Source: an uncultured Pelagibacteraceae bacterium
GTDB lineage: Bacteria; Pseudomonadota; Alphaproteobacteria; Pelagibacterales; Pelagibacteraceae
Reading direction: 5' to 3'
DNA length: 36,498 nt
Assembly: GCA_902573985.1 (NCBI GenBank)
Contig: CACGLS010000003.1
Span: 1-36,498, forward strand
In this document: piece by piece, positions 1-8,707 of the stretch
Layout of the letters: the number at the start of each line of letters is the position of its first letter
How positions within the stretch are numbered: the stretch's first letter is position 1
Program-made: the position numbers and the translations under genes
The notes under the pieces: model-generated
What the model was told of the DNA's origin: nothing
Databases searched by the model: none
The model's input: only the letters and a program-made list of their open reading frames with translations

Positions 1-517
1 TTTCAATATTTTCCAATGGAAGGATAAATTCTATAAGTTTATTTTCATAAGTTTCATTCCATTTTTCATAAAAGAAATTTCCATTATATAAGAAAACTTG
101 ATTATTTTTTTTAAAAATGGGCACTATATAGATTTCCTTATCGGAAACTTCTGAATAAAAAATTCCTTCTTGAAAAAATAAATTATAAAGTTTTTCTTTT
201 TCAAAAAAAATGTTGTACTTTAAAATATCTTCTAACTTATTGTTTTCTTTACTATCTATCTGGTAATAAGCTACTAAATTTTTAATTTGTGAATTATTTA
301 ACTTTAATAATTTTTGCTTATCTTTATTTAATATAATTTTATCCACTAGCTCAAAATATCCTTTTTTAATAGCTTCATCAGCTAGTTTGCTGTAAGACTT
401 GTTTGCCCTTTTTGTAACCTCAATATTATTAACACTAAACATGTTTTCTTCTGATAAAACATTTCCAGTTTTAAAAAAAAGCATTAAGATAATAATTAAA
501 ATTTTGAAACAATACAT
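1..517 (-). CDS. DUF2066-like exported protein, partial (3' end outside window)
   Basis: This reading frame starts at an ATG at 517 and stays open to the left edge, so about 172 N-terminal residues are visible and the C-terminus is missing. The protein begins with a hydrophobic signal-like segment (MYCFKILIIILMLFF) followed by a polar region with the pattern of DUF2066 proteins: an early stretch with V-E-V spacing, an alanine/lysine helix (SKLADEAIKKGYFELVDKII), then LVAYYQID and a segment ending in IYIVPIF. In many proteobacteria a DUF2066 gene lies beside purM, which supports the call. The molecular function of the family is not established. Its start codon is only 24 bases from the divergent purM start. 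Family assignment is from motif feel and context; the exported nature is more secure than the family name. Confidence 0.6.
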   Translation of the reverse strand, partial: MYCFKILIIILMLFFKTGNVLSEENMFSVNNIEVTKRANKSYSKLADEAIKKGYFELVDKIILNKDKQKLLKLNNSQIKNLVAYYQIDSKENNKLEDILKYNIFFEKEKLYNLFFQEGIFYSEVSDKEIYIVPIFKKNNQVFLYNGNFFYEKWNETYENKLIEFILPLENIE

Positions 518-541
518 AAATTGCAAAATATCATTTTATAA

Positions 542-1570
542 ATGAAAAAAATTCAAAATAATTATAAAAAAAGTGGTGTAAATATTTCATTAGCGAATAA
601 ATTAGTAAAACATATTTCATCTTTATCTAAAAAAGGTGTCAAAAAAAAGAAAAAGATTTTGGGAGAGTCAGTAATTGGTGGCTTTGGATCTGTGTTCGAT
701 ATAAGTAAAATAAATATTCCTGACCCTGTTATTGTATCTTGCACAGATGGTGTTGGTACAAAGATCGAATTAGCGAACAAATTTAAAAAGTTTGATACCA
801 TCGGAATTGATTTGGTGGCCATGTGTGTGAATGATTTAGTTGTCCAAGGTGCCAAGCCTCTATTTTTTTTAGATTATATAGCCGTAGGTAAATTAGATTT
901 AAAAAAAACAAAAAAAATATTAGGAGGAATATTTAAAGGATGTAAAATTTCTGAATGCGAATTAATAGGAGGTGAAACTGCAGAAATGCCAGGTGTGTAC
1001 TCAAATAATAAATTTGATTTGGCCGGATTTAGTGTCGGTATAGCATCCAAAGCGAAACTTTTAGGAAAACATAAAGTTCAAAATAATGATATAGTATTGG
1101 CTATTCCTTCAAATGGTATTCATTCTAACGGATATTCTTTAGTAAGATCAGTTATAAAAAAGATTTCAATAAAAAAAAAATTAAAAAATATTTTGTTAAG
1201 ACCGACGAAAATTTATGTAAAAGAAGTTTTAAAACTTACAAATAAAAATTTAATAAACTCTGCTGCTCATGTAACTGGAGGTGGATTAATTGAAAACCTT
1301 TTGAGATCAATACCTTTTAATCTAACACTAAATATTGATCTCTCAAAAATAAAAACTGGTGAAATATTTAGATGGCTTAAAAGACAAAATATTTCTGATG
1401 CTGAAATGTTAAAGACTTTTAATTGCGGAGTTGGTTTTTGTTTAATAGTTAATAAAAAAAATGTAAATCGAGTCAAAAAATTTTTTCCAAAAAAATTTAG
1501 GCCCTATGAAATAGGATTCATTTCAAAAAAAAGATTTAGAGTTAAATTATTTAATGATTTTAAATGGTAA
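542..1570 (+). CDS. purM: Phosphoribosylformylglycinamidine cyclo-ligase (AIR synthetase)
   Basis: PurM performs the ATP-dependent ring closure of FGAM to AIR, the fifth step of de novo purine synthesis, in the cytosol. The 342-residue protein has the usual length and all family signatures in order: GGFGSVFDIS near residue 45, SCTDGVGTK near 66, the GIDLVAMCVNDLVVQGAKPL helix near 88, ELIGGETAEMPGVY near 140, HSNGYSLVR near 195 and AHVTGGGLIENLLR near 242. The N-terminus (YKKSGVNISLANKLV) matches the family beginning YKdAGVdi..gn, so the ATG at 542 is accepted. The gene overlaps purN by 7 bases, so the two are co-transcribed and probably translationally coupled. Only 24 bases separate its start from the divergent upstream gene, and its promoter must overlap that gene. 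Confidence 0.97.
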   Translation: MKKIQNNYKKSGVNISLANKLVKHISSLSKKGVKKKKKILGESVIGGFGSVFDISKINIPDPVIVSCTDGVGTKIELANKFKKFDTIGIDLVAMCVNDLVVQGAKPLFFLDYIAVGKLDLKKTKKILGGIFKGCKISECELIGGETAEMPGVYSNNKFDLAGFSVGIASKAKLLGKHKVQNNDIVLAIPSNGIHSNGYSLVRSVIKKISIKKKLKNILLRPTKIYVKEVLKLTNKNLINSAAHVTGGGLIENLLRSIPFNLTLNIDLSKIKTGEIFRWLKRQNISDAEMLKTFNCGVGFCLIVNKKNVNRVKKFFPKKFRPYEIGFISKKRFRVKLFNDFKW

Positions 1571-2124
1571 AAAAAAATATTTGCGTTTTTATATCTGGTA
1601 AAGGGTCAAATCTAAAAAATTTAATTCTTAAATCAAGAGAATATAGTTTTCCAATTAATATAAAACTTGTAGTGAGTAACAATAAAAAAGCTGGTGGTAT
1701 AATATTTGCAAAAAAAAATTCTATTCCCGTTTTGATAGTTAATACAGATAATAGATCTTACGAAAACAAAATTATACAAACGTTAAAAAAATATAAGATA
1801 AATTTAATTTGTCTTGCAGGTTATATGAGAATAATATCCAAGAGTTTTTTACAAAAATTTAGAAAAAAAATTATAAATATTCACCCCTCATTACTCCCTA
1901 AATTCAAAGGTCTAGACACTTATTCAAGAATAATCAAAAATAAAGAAATTAAGACGGGATGCACTGTGCACTTTGTAAATGAAAAACTTGATAGTGGAAA
2001 AATTATAATTAAAAAAAGTTTTTTTATTGAAACTAATGATAATATCTCCTTATTGAAATATAAAACTCAAAGATTAGAAAAATTAGCATTTCCAGAAGCT
2101 TTGATAAGAGTTTTCAGGAATTAA
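1564..2124 (+). CDS. purN: Phosphoribosylglycinamide formyltransferase (10-formyl-THF dependent)
   Basis: PurN transfers a formyl group from 10-formyltetrahydrofolate to GAR, giving FGAR in purine synthesis. The 186-residue protein shows the N-terminal phosphate-binding loop SGKGSNLKNLI, the folate/catalytic segment INIHPSLLPKFKG carrying the catalytic Asn and His, and GCTVHFVNEKLDSGKII with the catalytic Asp of the LDSG motif. Length is slightly short but within the family range. Its ATG lies inside the last codons of purM (7-base overlap), the classic purMN arrangement. The 3' end overlaps the converging ndk gene by 4 bases around a shared TTAA, leaving no room for a terminator between them. 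Confidence 0.95.
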   Translation: MVKKNICVFISGKGSNLKNLILKSREYSFPINIKLVVSNNKKAGGIIFAKKNSIPVLIVNTDNRSYENKIIQTLKKYKINLICLAGYMRIISKSFLQKFRKKIINIHPSLLPKFKGLDTYSRIIKNKEIKTGCTVHFVNEKLDSGKIIIKKSFFIETNDNISLLKYKTQRLEKLAFPEALIRVFRN

Positions 2125-2531
2125 TCTTTGAAAAAAAAATTTATTTCTTTTTTTGCATTCTGAATTGAGTCAGACCCATGAACTGAATTTTTATCTATGG
2201 AAATTCCATAAAGTTTCCTTATTGTATTATCTTCTGCTTCTTTTGGATTTGTTGCGCCCATAAGTTTCCTATTCAATACAACAGCATTTTTGCCCTCTAA
2301 AATCATTACAACTATTGGTCCAGATGATAAATAGGTACACAAATCATTGTAAAAAGGTTTTGATTGATGGACCTTGTAAAATTCTGAAGCTTCATCTTTT
2401 GTAATGTGGATCTTTTTAATATCTCTAATAGTAAAGTTATTTTTAATAAAAATACTTTTTATCTCTTCAGTTAAGTTTCTTTCAACAGCATCCGGTTTAA
2501 TTATCGATAAAGTTTGCTCAACATTATTCAT
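2121..2531 (-). CDS. ndk: Nucleoside diphosphate kinase
   Basis: Ndk swaps the terminal phosphate between nucleoside tri- and diphosphates, balancing NTP and dNTP pools. The protein is about 136 residues, as expected, and contains the start signature EQTLSIIKPDAV, the KLMGATNP segment, and the active-site motif NSVHGSDS with the phosphorylated histidine. I place the start at the ATG at 2531 (MNNVEQ), preceded by a good Shine-Dalgarno (GAGGAAAAC), rather than at an in-frame TTG four codons upstream. The start overlaps the pepA stop region by 8 bases, so pepA and ndk form one minus-strand unit with pepA first. The 3' end overlaps purN by 4 bases on the opposite strand. Confidence 0.96.
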   Translation of the reverse strand: MNNVEQTLSIIKPDAVERNLTEEIKSIFIKNNFTIRDIKKIHITKDEASEFYKVHQSKPFYNDLCTYLSSGPIVVMILEGKNAVVLNRKLMGATNPKEAEDNTIRKLYGISIDKNSVHGSDSIQNAKKEINFFFKD

Positions 2532-3978
2532 AGTTTTCCTCAATTAGTTGATTTAACAATCTAACACCAAAACCTGTTGCTCCACCAGAATTGAGAGCTC
2601 CTCCGTATTTTGAAAATGCCATTCCAGCAATATCTAGATGAGCCCATGGAGTCTTATTCATTATAAACCTTTGTAAAAATTGCGCAGCTGTAGTAGATCC
2701 TGCTCCACCCACGTAATTTATATTTTGCATATCAGCATTTTTCGAATTCATTAGTTTATCATAGTTTTTATGAAGAGGCATCCTCCACACTTTTTCCTCT
2801 ACTTTGTCTCCTGCTTTTGAAAGTTGTTTTGATAAGTTGTCGTCATTAGAAAATAATCCTGCATATTCTGAGCCCAGTGAAACTATTATTGCTCCTGTTA
2901 ATGTTGCTAAATCAATTATAAACTTTGGTTTAAATTTTTTCTCTGTGAAAGTTAATGCATCAGCTAACACTAATCGGCCTTCTGCATCTGTGTTTAATAC
3001 CTCTATTGTTTTACCACTGTAGGATTTTACAATATCACCAGGTCTTTGAGCATTTCCACTCACCATATTTTCTACTAATCCTACTACTCCCACAGCGTTA
3101 ATTTTTGCTTTTTTTAAAGCTAAATTTTTCATCAACCCAACTACAGCTGCTGAACCTGCCATATCATAAGTCATATCTTCCATAAATTTTGCTGGTTTTA
3201 ATGAGTATCCCCCAGTGTCAAAACACACTCCTTTTCCGACAAATGCTAATGGTTTAGAATTACTCTTTCCACCTTTCCACTCCATGACAACGAGATATGA
3301 GCCTCTAATACTTCCTTGTCCAACACCTAAAAGAGCATGCATGCCTAATTGTCGTAATTTTTTTTTATCATAAATTGAAACTTTTAATCCATCTTTTCTG
3401 AGTGAACTTATTCTTTTAGCATATTCGTCTGGATGTAAAATATTACCAGGCTCTGAAACTAGATCTCTTGCAAAAAATGTCCCTTCCTCTAAAGCTTTAA
3501 ATTTAAATTGATTCTTAATCGAGGGTATTTTATTTCCAACAACAAGAATTGAAATAAAACTTTTCTTATGTTTTGTTTTATACTTTGTAAAATCGTAGGA
3601 TTTTAGTTTCAAACCGTGGAGGAAATGTTCAATAAAATTTTCCTGATTGCTTTTTAAACTATCCGTAATTATAGAGAAATTACTTTTTTTTTCAGATTTT
3701 ATTCTTCCATAAAACTCTGCACCTAAATTTTCGACATCAGAAGTTTTATAAATTTTCTTTACTGCAATTAAAACTATTTTTTTTTTTGAATTTATTTCAA
3801 ACAAAAACATATTTTTTTTTAAATCAAATGTTTTAAGTAAATCGTTTAAATAGGAAAATTCCGAGCTTGATAAATGCTTCTTAATAGAGGAAATGTTGAA
3901 TTTTTCATCTACAAATAGAACAACGTTGGCAGATGTTTTACTGCTAGATTTTTTTGAGTATCTTATATCTAAAGACAT
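2524..3978 (-). CDS. pepA: Leucyl aminopeptidase (M17 family)
   Basis: PepA is a two-metal cytosolic aminopeptidase that removes N-terminal residues in peptide turnover; in some bacteria it also binds DNA. The 484-residue protein has an N-terminal macro-like domain (about 1-165) of low conservation and a C-terminal catalytic domain. Visible signatures are VGKGVCFDTGGYSLKP (metal and catalytic Lys/Asp region) and the M17 hallmark NTDAEGRL with conserved Asp, Glu and Arg, followed by DLATLTGA. The C-terminal glycine-rich AGMAF...GGATGFGVRLL is also typical. It is the first gene of the pepA-ndk pair and diverges from lptF. A plausible -35/-10 pair lies about 32-60 bases upstream of its start (separate entry). 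Confidence 0.96.
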   Translation of the reverse strand: MSLDIRYSKKSSSKTSANVVLFVDEKFNISSIKKHLSSSEFSYLNDLLKTFDLKKNMFLFEINSKKKIVLIAVKKIYKTSDVENLGAEFYGRIKSEKKSNFSIITDSLKSNQENFIEHFLHGLKLKSYDFTKYKTKHKKSFISILVVGNKIPSIKNQFKFKALEEGTFFARDLVSEPGNILHPDEYAKRISSLRKDGLKVSIYDKKKLRQLGMHALLGVGQGSIRGSYLVVMEWKGGKSNSKPLAFVGKGVCFDTGGYSLKPAKFMEDMTYDMAGSAAVVGLMKNLALKKAKINAVGVVGLVENMVSGNAQRPGDIVKSYSGKTIEVLNTDAEGRLVLADALTFTEKKFKPKFIIDLATLTGAIIVSLGSEYAGLFSNDDNLSKQLSKAGDKVEEKVWRMPLHKNYDKLMNSKNADMQNINYVGGAGSTTAAQFLQRFIMNKTPWAHLDIAGMAFSKYGGALNSGGATGFGVRLLNQLIEENYE

Positions 3979-4009
3979 ACATTAATCACGGTTTAGTCGG
4001 CTTGGTTGC

Positions 4010-4038
4010 TATATATGTCCAAATATATCAGATTTCAA
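4010..4038 (-). promoter_or_regulatory. Candidate sigma-70 promoter for pepA-ndk
   Basis: On the minus strand TTGAAA (4038-4033) and TATATA (4015-4010) are separated by exactly 17 bases, giving 5/6 and 4/6 matches to the consensus. Transcription would begin around 4003, leaving a leader of roughly 25 bases that is unusually GC-rich for this genome (it contains CAACCAAGCCGACTAAACC). In such AT-rich DNA chance matches are common, so this rests on spacing and position only. Confidence 0.4.
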
Positions 4039-4111
4039 CGTTAAATTTATCATTGTTCACTCTTAAGTTGAATTTATTTTACGGATGAACTAATTATATA
4101 CATAATAAACA

Positions 4112-5236
4112 ATGCTTCAAAATAAAATTTATCAAAACTTTTTAGTAGAGATTTTCAAGACTTTTTTTGTCATTTTGTTTGGCCTATCAATTATCGCACT
4201 AACGGTGAGAGCTGTAAATTTTCTAGATTTGATTGTTGATAGCGGGTATCCCGTAATTACTTATTTTAAGTATTCTTTTTTAAATCTTTTTGGAATTGGT
4301 CTGAAATTTATTCCTTTCTCTTTTTTGCTAACTATTACAATATTTATACTTAAACATCTTCAAGAAAGCGATCTGATAATTTTATGGACTTCGGGTGTAA
4401 AAAAAATTCAACTCGTAAACTTCTTTTTTTTAATATCAATCTTTGTTTTATTTTTTTATTTAATTTTTTCATTATTTTTAACACCTCTAGCTCTAAACAA
4501 ATCTAGACAATTATTAAGTAACGATAATTTTAATTCGTTTTTACCTACAATAAAAACTAATCAATTTAGTGACAATTTCAAAGGGTTTACGTTTGTAGTA
4601 GATAAAAAAGAGAATAATAAAATTCAAAATATTTTTTTACATGATAAAAGTAATAACTTAAAAAATCTTACTTCGAATGCAAAAAATATTGATAGCACTA
4701 CGATTATTGCTAAAAGTGGAATTGTGGAAAAAAGACAATTATTTTTATTTAATGGACAAATTATATCTGCTAAGAAGGATAACTCTAAAAATGAAGTTAT
4801 AAAATTTGAAAAGCTAAGTGTTAACTTAAGTAGCTTTCAAACAGGAACTATTAAGAAACCAAAACTTCAAGAAACTTCATCTATAAAATTATTTCAATGT
4901 CAGTTATTTAAAACTTTTAAGAATGAAAATTGCTCTGAAGATTTAAAAAAAGAAATTATACCAACATTAAATAGGCGAATAATTACACCAATGTATATTC
5001 CTGTTATTTCACTTATATGTTCTTTATTATTAATTAGAACAAAAAAATATTATTTAAATAATGCAAGTATTTTTGGTTATAGTTTTGTTTTGCTATTGTT
5101 TACTGAACTAGCAGTAAGATATACTGGTATAAATCAATCAATTAGTTTACTTTTTTTAATTTTACCTTTTATTTTAACAATCTTTTTTTATTTCTTTTTA
5201 ATCATAAAATTTAAAAATGAGTCAAAAAATTTATGA
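4112..5236 (+). CDS. lptF: LPS export ABC transporter permease LptF
   Basis: LptF is one of two inner-membrane permeases of the LptB2FG complex, which pulls lipopolysaccharide out of the inner membrane and feeds it to the periplasmic bridge. The 374-residue protein shows the YjgP/YjgQ plan: three N-terminal membrane segments (about 12-32, 52-75, 98-122), a periplasmic beta-rich domain (about 125-285), and three C-terminal membrane segments (about 288-306, 315-335, 343-366). The segment HLQESDLIILWTSGVKKIQL is the typical cytosolic coupling loop (E-x-D-l...-aGv). It is first in a six-gene operon and overlaps lptG by 4 bases (ATGA). LptF and LptG are assigned by order: the first gene of the pair is normally lptF. 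Confidence 0.9.
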   Translation: MLQNKIYQNFLVEIFKTFFVILFGLSIIALTVRAVNFLDLIVDSGYPVITYFKYSFLNLFGIGLKFIPFSFLLTITIFILKHLQESDLIILWTSGVKKIQLVNFFFLISIFVLFFYLIFSLFLTPLALNKSRQLLSNDNFNSFLPTIKTNQFSDNFKGFTFVVDKKENNKIQNIFLHDKSNNLKNLTSNAKNIDSTTIIAKSGIVEKRQLFLFNGQIISAKKDNSKNEVIKFEKLSVNLSSFQTGTIKKPKLQETSSIKLFQCQLFKTFKNENCSEDLKKEIIPTLNRRIITPMYIPVISLICSLLLIRTKKYYLNNASIFGYSFVLLLFTELAVRYTGINQSISLLFLILPFILTIFFYFFLIIKFKNESKNL

Positions 5237-6321
5237 ATAAGATTATTATAAATTATATTTTGAAAAACTTTATTAAAACATTTTTGATTATTGTATCTGT
5301 ATTTTATTGTTTTGGAATAATTTTAAATCTTTTTGAAGAGATTGAGTTTTTTAAAAATATTGAAGTTAATATATTAACGCCATTGTTACTTACTTGTATA
5401 TTTATACCGAGTGTGCTCATAAAAATACTTCCTTTCATAATTTTTATTTCAAGTATGTGGTTTATGGTTAAATTAAGAAATAGCCGAGATTTATTAGCTC
5501 TTAAAATTTACGGTTTTTCTAATCTTAAAATTTTTATGATCTTAGCTTTAACTTCTTTTATTCTTGGTTGGATAATTTTGATATTAGTTAATCCAATAAC
5601 ATCATCAATGTCAAAATATTATGAGCAGACAAAATCAAGTTTTTCTCGTGATATTGATCATTTGGTTACCTTTAATAAAAATGGACTATGGATTAAAGAA
5701 AATCTAAGTAATAAACAAAGAATAATTTCTGCAGAAAAACCTGAAGGTTTTGATTTAATAAATGTAACTATTTTTCATTTAAATGAGGACTCAAGTTTAA
5801 TTGAAAAAATTATATCTAAAAAAGTAAATATCAAAAACAAAAAATGGTTACTTGAGGATGTTGAAATTTTTAGACCATCCAATGGTATTTTAATTGGAAA
5901 GAAATATAATTCATATCGAATTGACTCTATCTATGATTATGAAAAAATAACAAGCTTATTTAAAAATTTTGATACTATGTCTTTTTTTGATCTTTCTATA
6001 AATTTTAAAAAGTTGTTAGAAAGAGGATACAATAAGCAATTTTTAACTGAAAGTTTTCACGTTATGCTTTCTTTACCTTTTTTTCTTTGCTTAATGACGG
6101 GTTTAGCATCAATTATAACCATGAATACTCTTAAAAGAACTGAAAATATTAAATTCATTATCATTGGTCTTGTTATTAGTGTAATAGTCTTTTATTTCAA
6201 GGATCTCTCAATGGCTCTAGGACAGACAAATAGGATCCCATTACTTCTTGCTATTTGGGCTCCAATTATTGCATTAAGTTTATTTACTACTGTAGGGATA
6301 TTGCAAATAAATGAAAAATAA
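5233..6321 (+). CDS. lptG: LPS export ABC transporter permease LptG
   Basis: This is the second LptB2FG permease. The 362-residue protein repeats the LptF architecture: membrane segments near 12-32, 48-80 and 97-120, a periplasmic jellyroll region (about 125-265), and three terminal membrane segments. The coupling-loop signature here is MWFMVKLRNSRDLLALKIYG, close to the family pattern with SREL.alr..G. It starts inside the lptF stop (ATGA overlap of 4 bases) and overlaps lptD by 11 bases, so translational coupling across lptF-lptG-lptD is likely. The ATPase LptB and the periplasmic parts LptA and LptC are not in the window. Confidence 0.9.
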   Translation: MNKIIINYILKNFIKTFLIIVSVFYCFGIILNLFEEIEFFKNIEVNILTPLLLTCIFIPSVLIKILPFIIFISSMWFMVKLRNSRDLLALKIYGFSNLKIFMILALTSFILGWIILILVNPITSSMSKYYEQTKSSFSRDIDHLVTFNKNGLWIKENLSNKQRIISAEKPEGFDLINVTIFHLNEDSSLIEKIISKKVNIKNKKWLLEDVEIFRPSNGILIGKKYNSYRIDSIYDYEKITSLFKNFDTMSFFDLSINFKKLLERGYNKQFLTESFHVMLSLPFFLCLMTGLASIITMNTLKRTENIKFIIIGLVISVIVFYFKDLSMALGQTNRIPLLLAIWAPIIALSLFTTVGILQINEK

Positions 6322-8707
6322 ATTTATTATATCAACAATCGTTTTCTTTTTGCATATAAATGCCTTCGCAGAAGAATTGCTTATAGAAGCAAAAAATATT
6401 TCTATTGATAAAGATAAACAAATTTCAATCTTTGAAAATGAAGTAAAAGTAAAAACTGAGAATAATGCGTTACTAAAAGGTGATTATGCAGAGTATAACA
6501 AAAACTCAGGCTATTTAATTATGAAAAATAATTTTAGTGCGATTGATTCTTCAGGTAATGAGATTAAAGCAGAATATATAGAATACAATAATAAAACTAA
6601 AATTTTAAAAACAAAAGGTAAAACAAAATTAATTACAATCGAAAAATATGTTGTTCAAGGAGATGATATAGTTTTTGATAATAACAAAAGTACTGCCAAA
6701 TCCTTAAAAAAAACTTTAATTAGTGATAAAGATGGAAACAAAATTTTTTTAGACAACTTCGATTACGATAATAAAAATAATATTTTTAAGTCAATCGGTT
6801 ACATTAAAATAGAAGACAAAAGAGAAAATATTTATGAATTTTCTCAAATTTACATAGATACAAAAAAAAAAGAAATTCTTGGGACTGATATTAAAGCTTT
6901 TATGAATCAAGAAAACTTAAAATATAATAAAGAAAACAAACCTCGAGTGTTTGCAAATACGATTAAATTAAATAAAGATAAGAGTTCTTTTGGTAAAAGT
7001 ATTTTTACTTTGTGTAATTACAGAGAAAATGACAAATGCCCTCCGTGGACTATACAAGCAAAAAATATGCTACACGATAGTAAAAAAAAAACAATTTACT
7101 ATGATAGTGCATTAATAAAAGTTTATGACTTGCCTATTTTTTATTTACCTAAATTATCCCACCCAGACCCTACAGTTGATAGAAGATCTGGTTTTTTGCC
7201 ACCATCAATATTAGATACTAAAAATTTAGGATCAGGTGTCTCGATACCATATTTTTGGGCTGTAAGTGATGATAAAAATTTTACAATAACAAATAAACTT
7301 TATTTAACAGAAAATCCTTTATTTATGGGTGAGTATCATCAAGCGTTTAAAAATTCAAATTTTCAAGCTGATTTTGGTTACACTGAGGGATATAAAAAAA
7401 CAACAACAAAAAAAGCGGGAGGAAACAAATCTCATTTATTTACTAAATTTATAAAAAATTTTGAGGTAGAGGAAAATAATAGTAGTTTAGAAGTTTCACT
7501 TCAACATGTTTCAAATGATAAATATTTAAAACTATATAAGATAAAATCTAATTTAGTAAATTATAATACTGATGTTTTAGAAAGTTCATTAAAATTTATT
7601 CAAGAAAAAGAAAATTATTTTTTAGGTATAAATGCAGAAGTTTATGAAACTCTTAAAGATAGTTACGAAGATAAATATGAATATATTTTACCTGAAGTAA
7701 CTTTTGATAAAAATTTATTAAGTGATGAAAGATTTGGAAGTTTAGACCTTCTCTCAAGCTTTAAGACACATAACTATGAAACAAATAAATTAACAAATTT
7801 TTTTGTGAATGATTTTAATTTTAGTTCAAAAGATTTTATTTTTGAATCTGGTTTAAAAGGTAAATTTTTATCTAATATCAAAAATATAAATTATGAGGCA
7901 AAAAATGTTGAGCTTTATAAAAATGATTTTACAAGTGAGTTATTTGGGTCATTAGGGTATTTAACTGAAGTAAACCTTCAAAAGATTTCTGGTAAAATAA
8001 AACACTATTTTAAACCAAAATTTTTGACACGATACTCTCCTGGAAGTATGAGAAAGGAGAATGACGGTTTTAGACTAGATCCTAGTAATGCATTTACTTT
8101 AGATCGTTTAAATAGTGTAAATAATTTTGAAACAGGTTTAAGTTCTACGCTAGGTTTTGATTACAAGATTAAAAGTCAATATAAAGAATTGGATTTCTCA
8201 GTAGCTCAAATTATAAATGAAAAAGAGAATAAAAAGATGCATTCTAAGTCGAGTTTAGATGAAAAATTATCAGATTTAGTAGGTTCCTCAAGTTTTAATG
8301 TAAATGATAAAATTAGACTAAACTATAATTTTGCATTAGATCAAAATTATAGAGATTTGAACTACAATGAAATTGGAACAACTTTAAATCTTTCTCCGAT
8401 GACTGTTGATTTTAATTATCTTCAAGAAAAAAATCATATCGGTAATCAAGAATATTTTAAAACTAAGATTGATTTAACAAGGAGAGAAAATGGACTGTTG
8501 TCATTTGAAACAAAAAGAAATTTAATCTCTAACTCTTCTGAATTTTATAATTTAAGCTATGAGTACATTAACGATTGTTTAAGAGCCGGGTTAGTTTATA
8601 GGAGAGAGTTTTATACCGATTCAGAACTAGAACCCGAAAATTCATTAATGTTTAAAATTACACTAACTCCTTTTGGAAATATTAATTCTCCGTCTTTTAG
8701 TCAATGA
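6311..8707 (+). CDS. lptD: LPS assembly outer-membrane protein LptD
   Basis: LptD is the outer-membrane beta-barrel that, with the LptE lipoprotein, inserts LPS into the outer leaflet. The 798-residue protein has a signal peptide ending near HINAFA|EE (about residue 21), an N-terminal OstA/LptA-like beta-jellyroll (about 22-170), and a long C-terminal barrel. Family landmarks are SIFTLCNYRENDKCPPW near 230-246, IKVYDLPIFYLPKLSHPDPTVDRRSGFLPP near 265-295, and the C-terminal segment around YINDCLRAGLVYRREFYTD near 752. Only three cysteines are present (235, 243, 756), so the four-cysteine arrangement of E. coli LptD is not reproduced. It is followed by surA with a 4-base overlap, matching the known chaperone-client pairing. 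Confidence 0.95.
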   Translation: MKNKFIISTIVFFLHINAFAEELLIEAKNISIDKDKQISIFENEVKVKTENNALLKGDYAEYNKNSGYLIMKNNFSAIDSSGNEIKAEYIEYNNKTKILKTKGKTKLITIEKYVVQGDDIVFDNNKSTAKSLKKTLISDKDGNKIFLDNFDYDNKNNIFKSIGYIKIEDKRENIYEFSQIYIDTKKKEILGTDIKAFMNQENLKYNKENKPRVFANTIKLNKDKSSFGKSIFTLCNYRENDKCPPWTIQAKNMLHDSKKKTIYYDSALIKVYDLPIFYLPKLSHPDPTVDRRSGFLPPSILDTKNLGSGVSIPYFWAVSDDKNFTITNKLYLTENPLFMGEYHQAFKNSNFQADFGYTEGYKKTTTKKAGGNKSHLFTKFIKNFEVEENNSSLEVSLQHVSNDKYLKLYKIKSNLVNYNTDVLESSLKFIQEKENYFLGINAEVYETLKDSYEDKYEYILPEVTFDKNLLSDERFGSLDLLSSFKTHNYETNKLTNFFVNDFNFSSKDFIFESGLKGKFLSNIKNINYEAKNVELYKNDFTSELFGSLGYLTEVNLQKISGKIKHYFKPKFLTRYSPGSMRKENDGFRLDPSNAFTLDRLNSVNNFETGLSSTLGFDYKIKSQYKELDFSVAQIINEKENKKMHSKSSLDEKLSDLVGSSSFNVNDKIRLNYNFALDQNYRDLNYNEIGTTLNLSPMTVDFNYLQEKNHIGNQEYFKTKIDLTRRENGLLSFETKRNLISNSSEFYNLSYEYINDCLRAGLVYRREFYTDSELEPENSLMFKITLTPFGNINSPSFSQ

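Noticed and set aside
2532-2543. Upstream TTG start for ndk
   Set aside because: The ATG at 2531 has a good Shine-Dalgarno and matches the family N-terminus; the extra four residues have no support.
4068-4100. Promoter for the lptF operon at TTGAAT ... TATATA
   Set aside because: The hexamers are spaced 21 bases apart and the better-spaced alternative matches the -10 consensus poorly. A promoter must exist in 3979-4111, but I cannot choose it.
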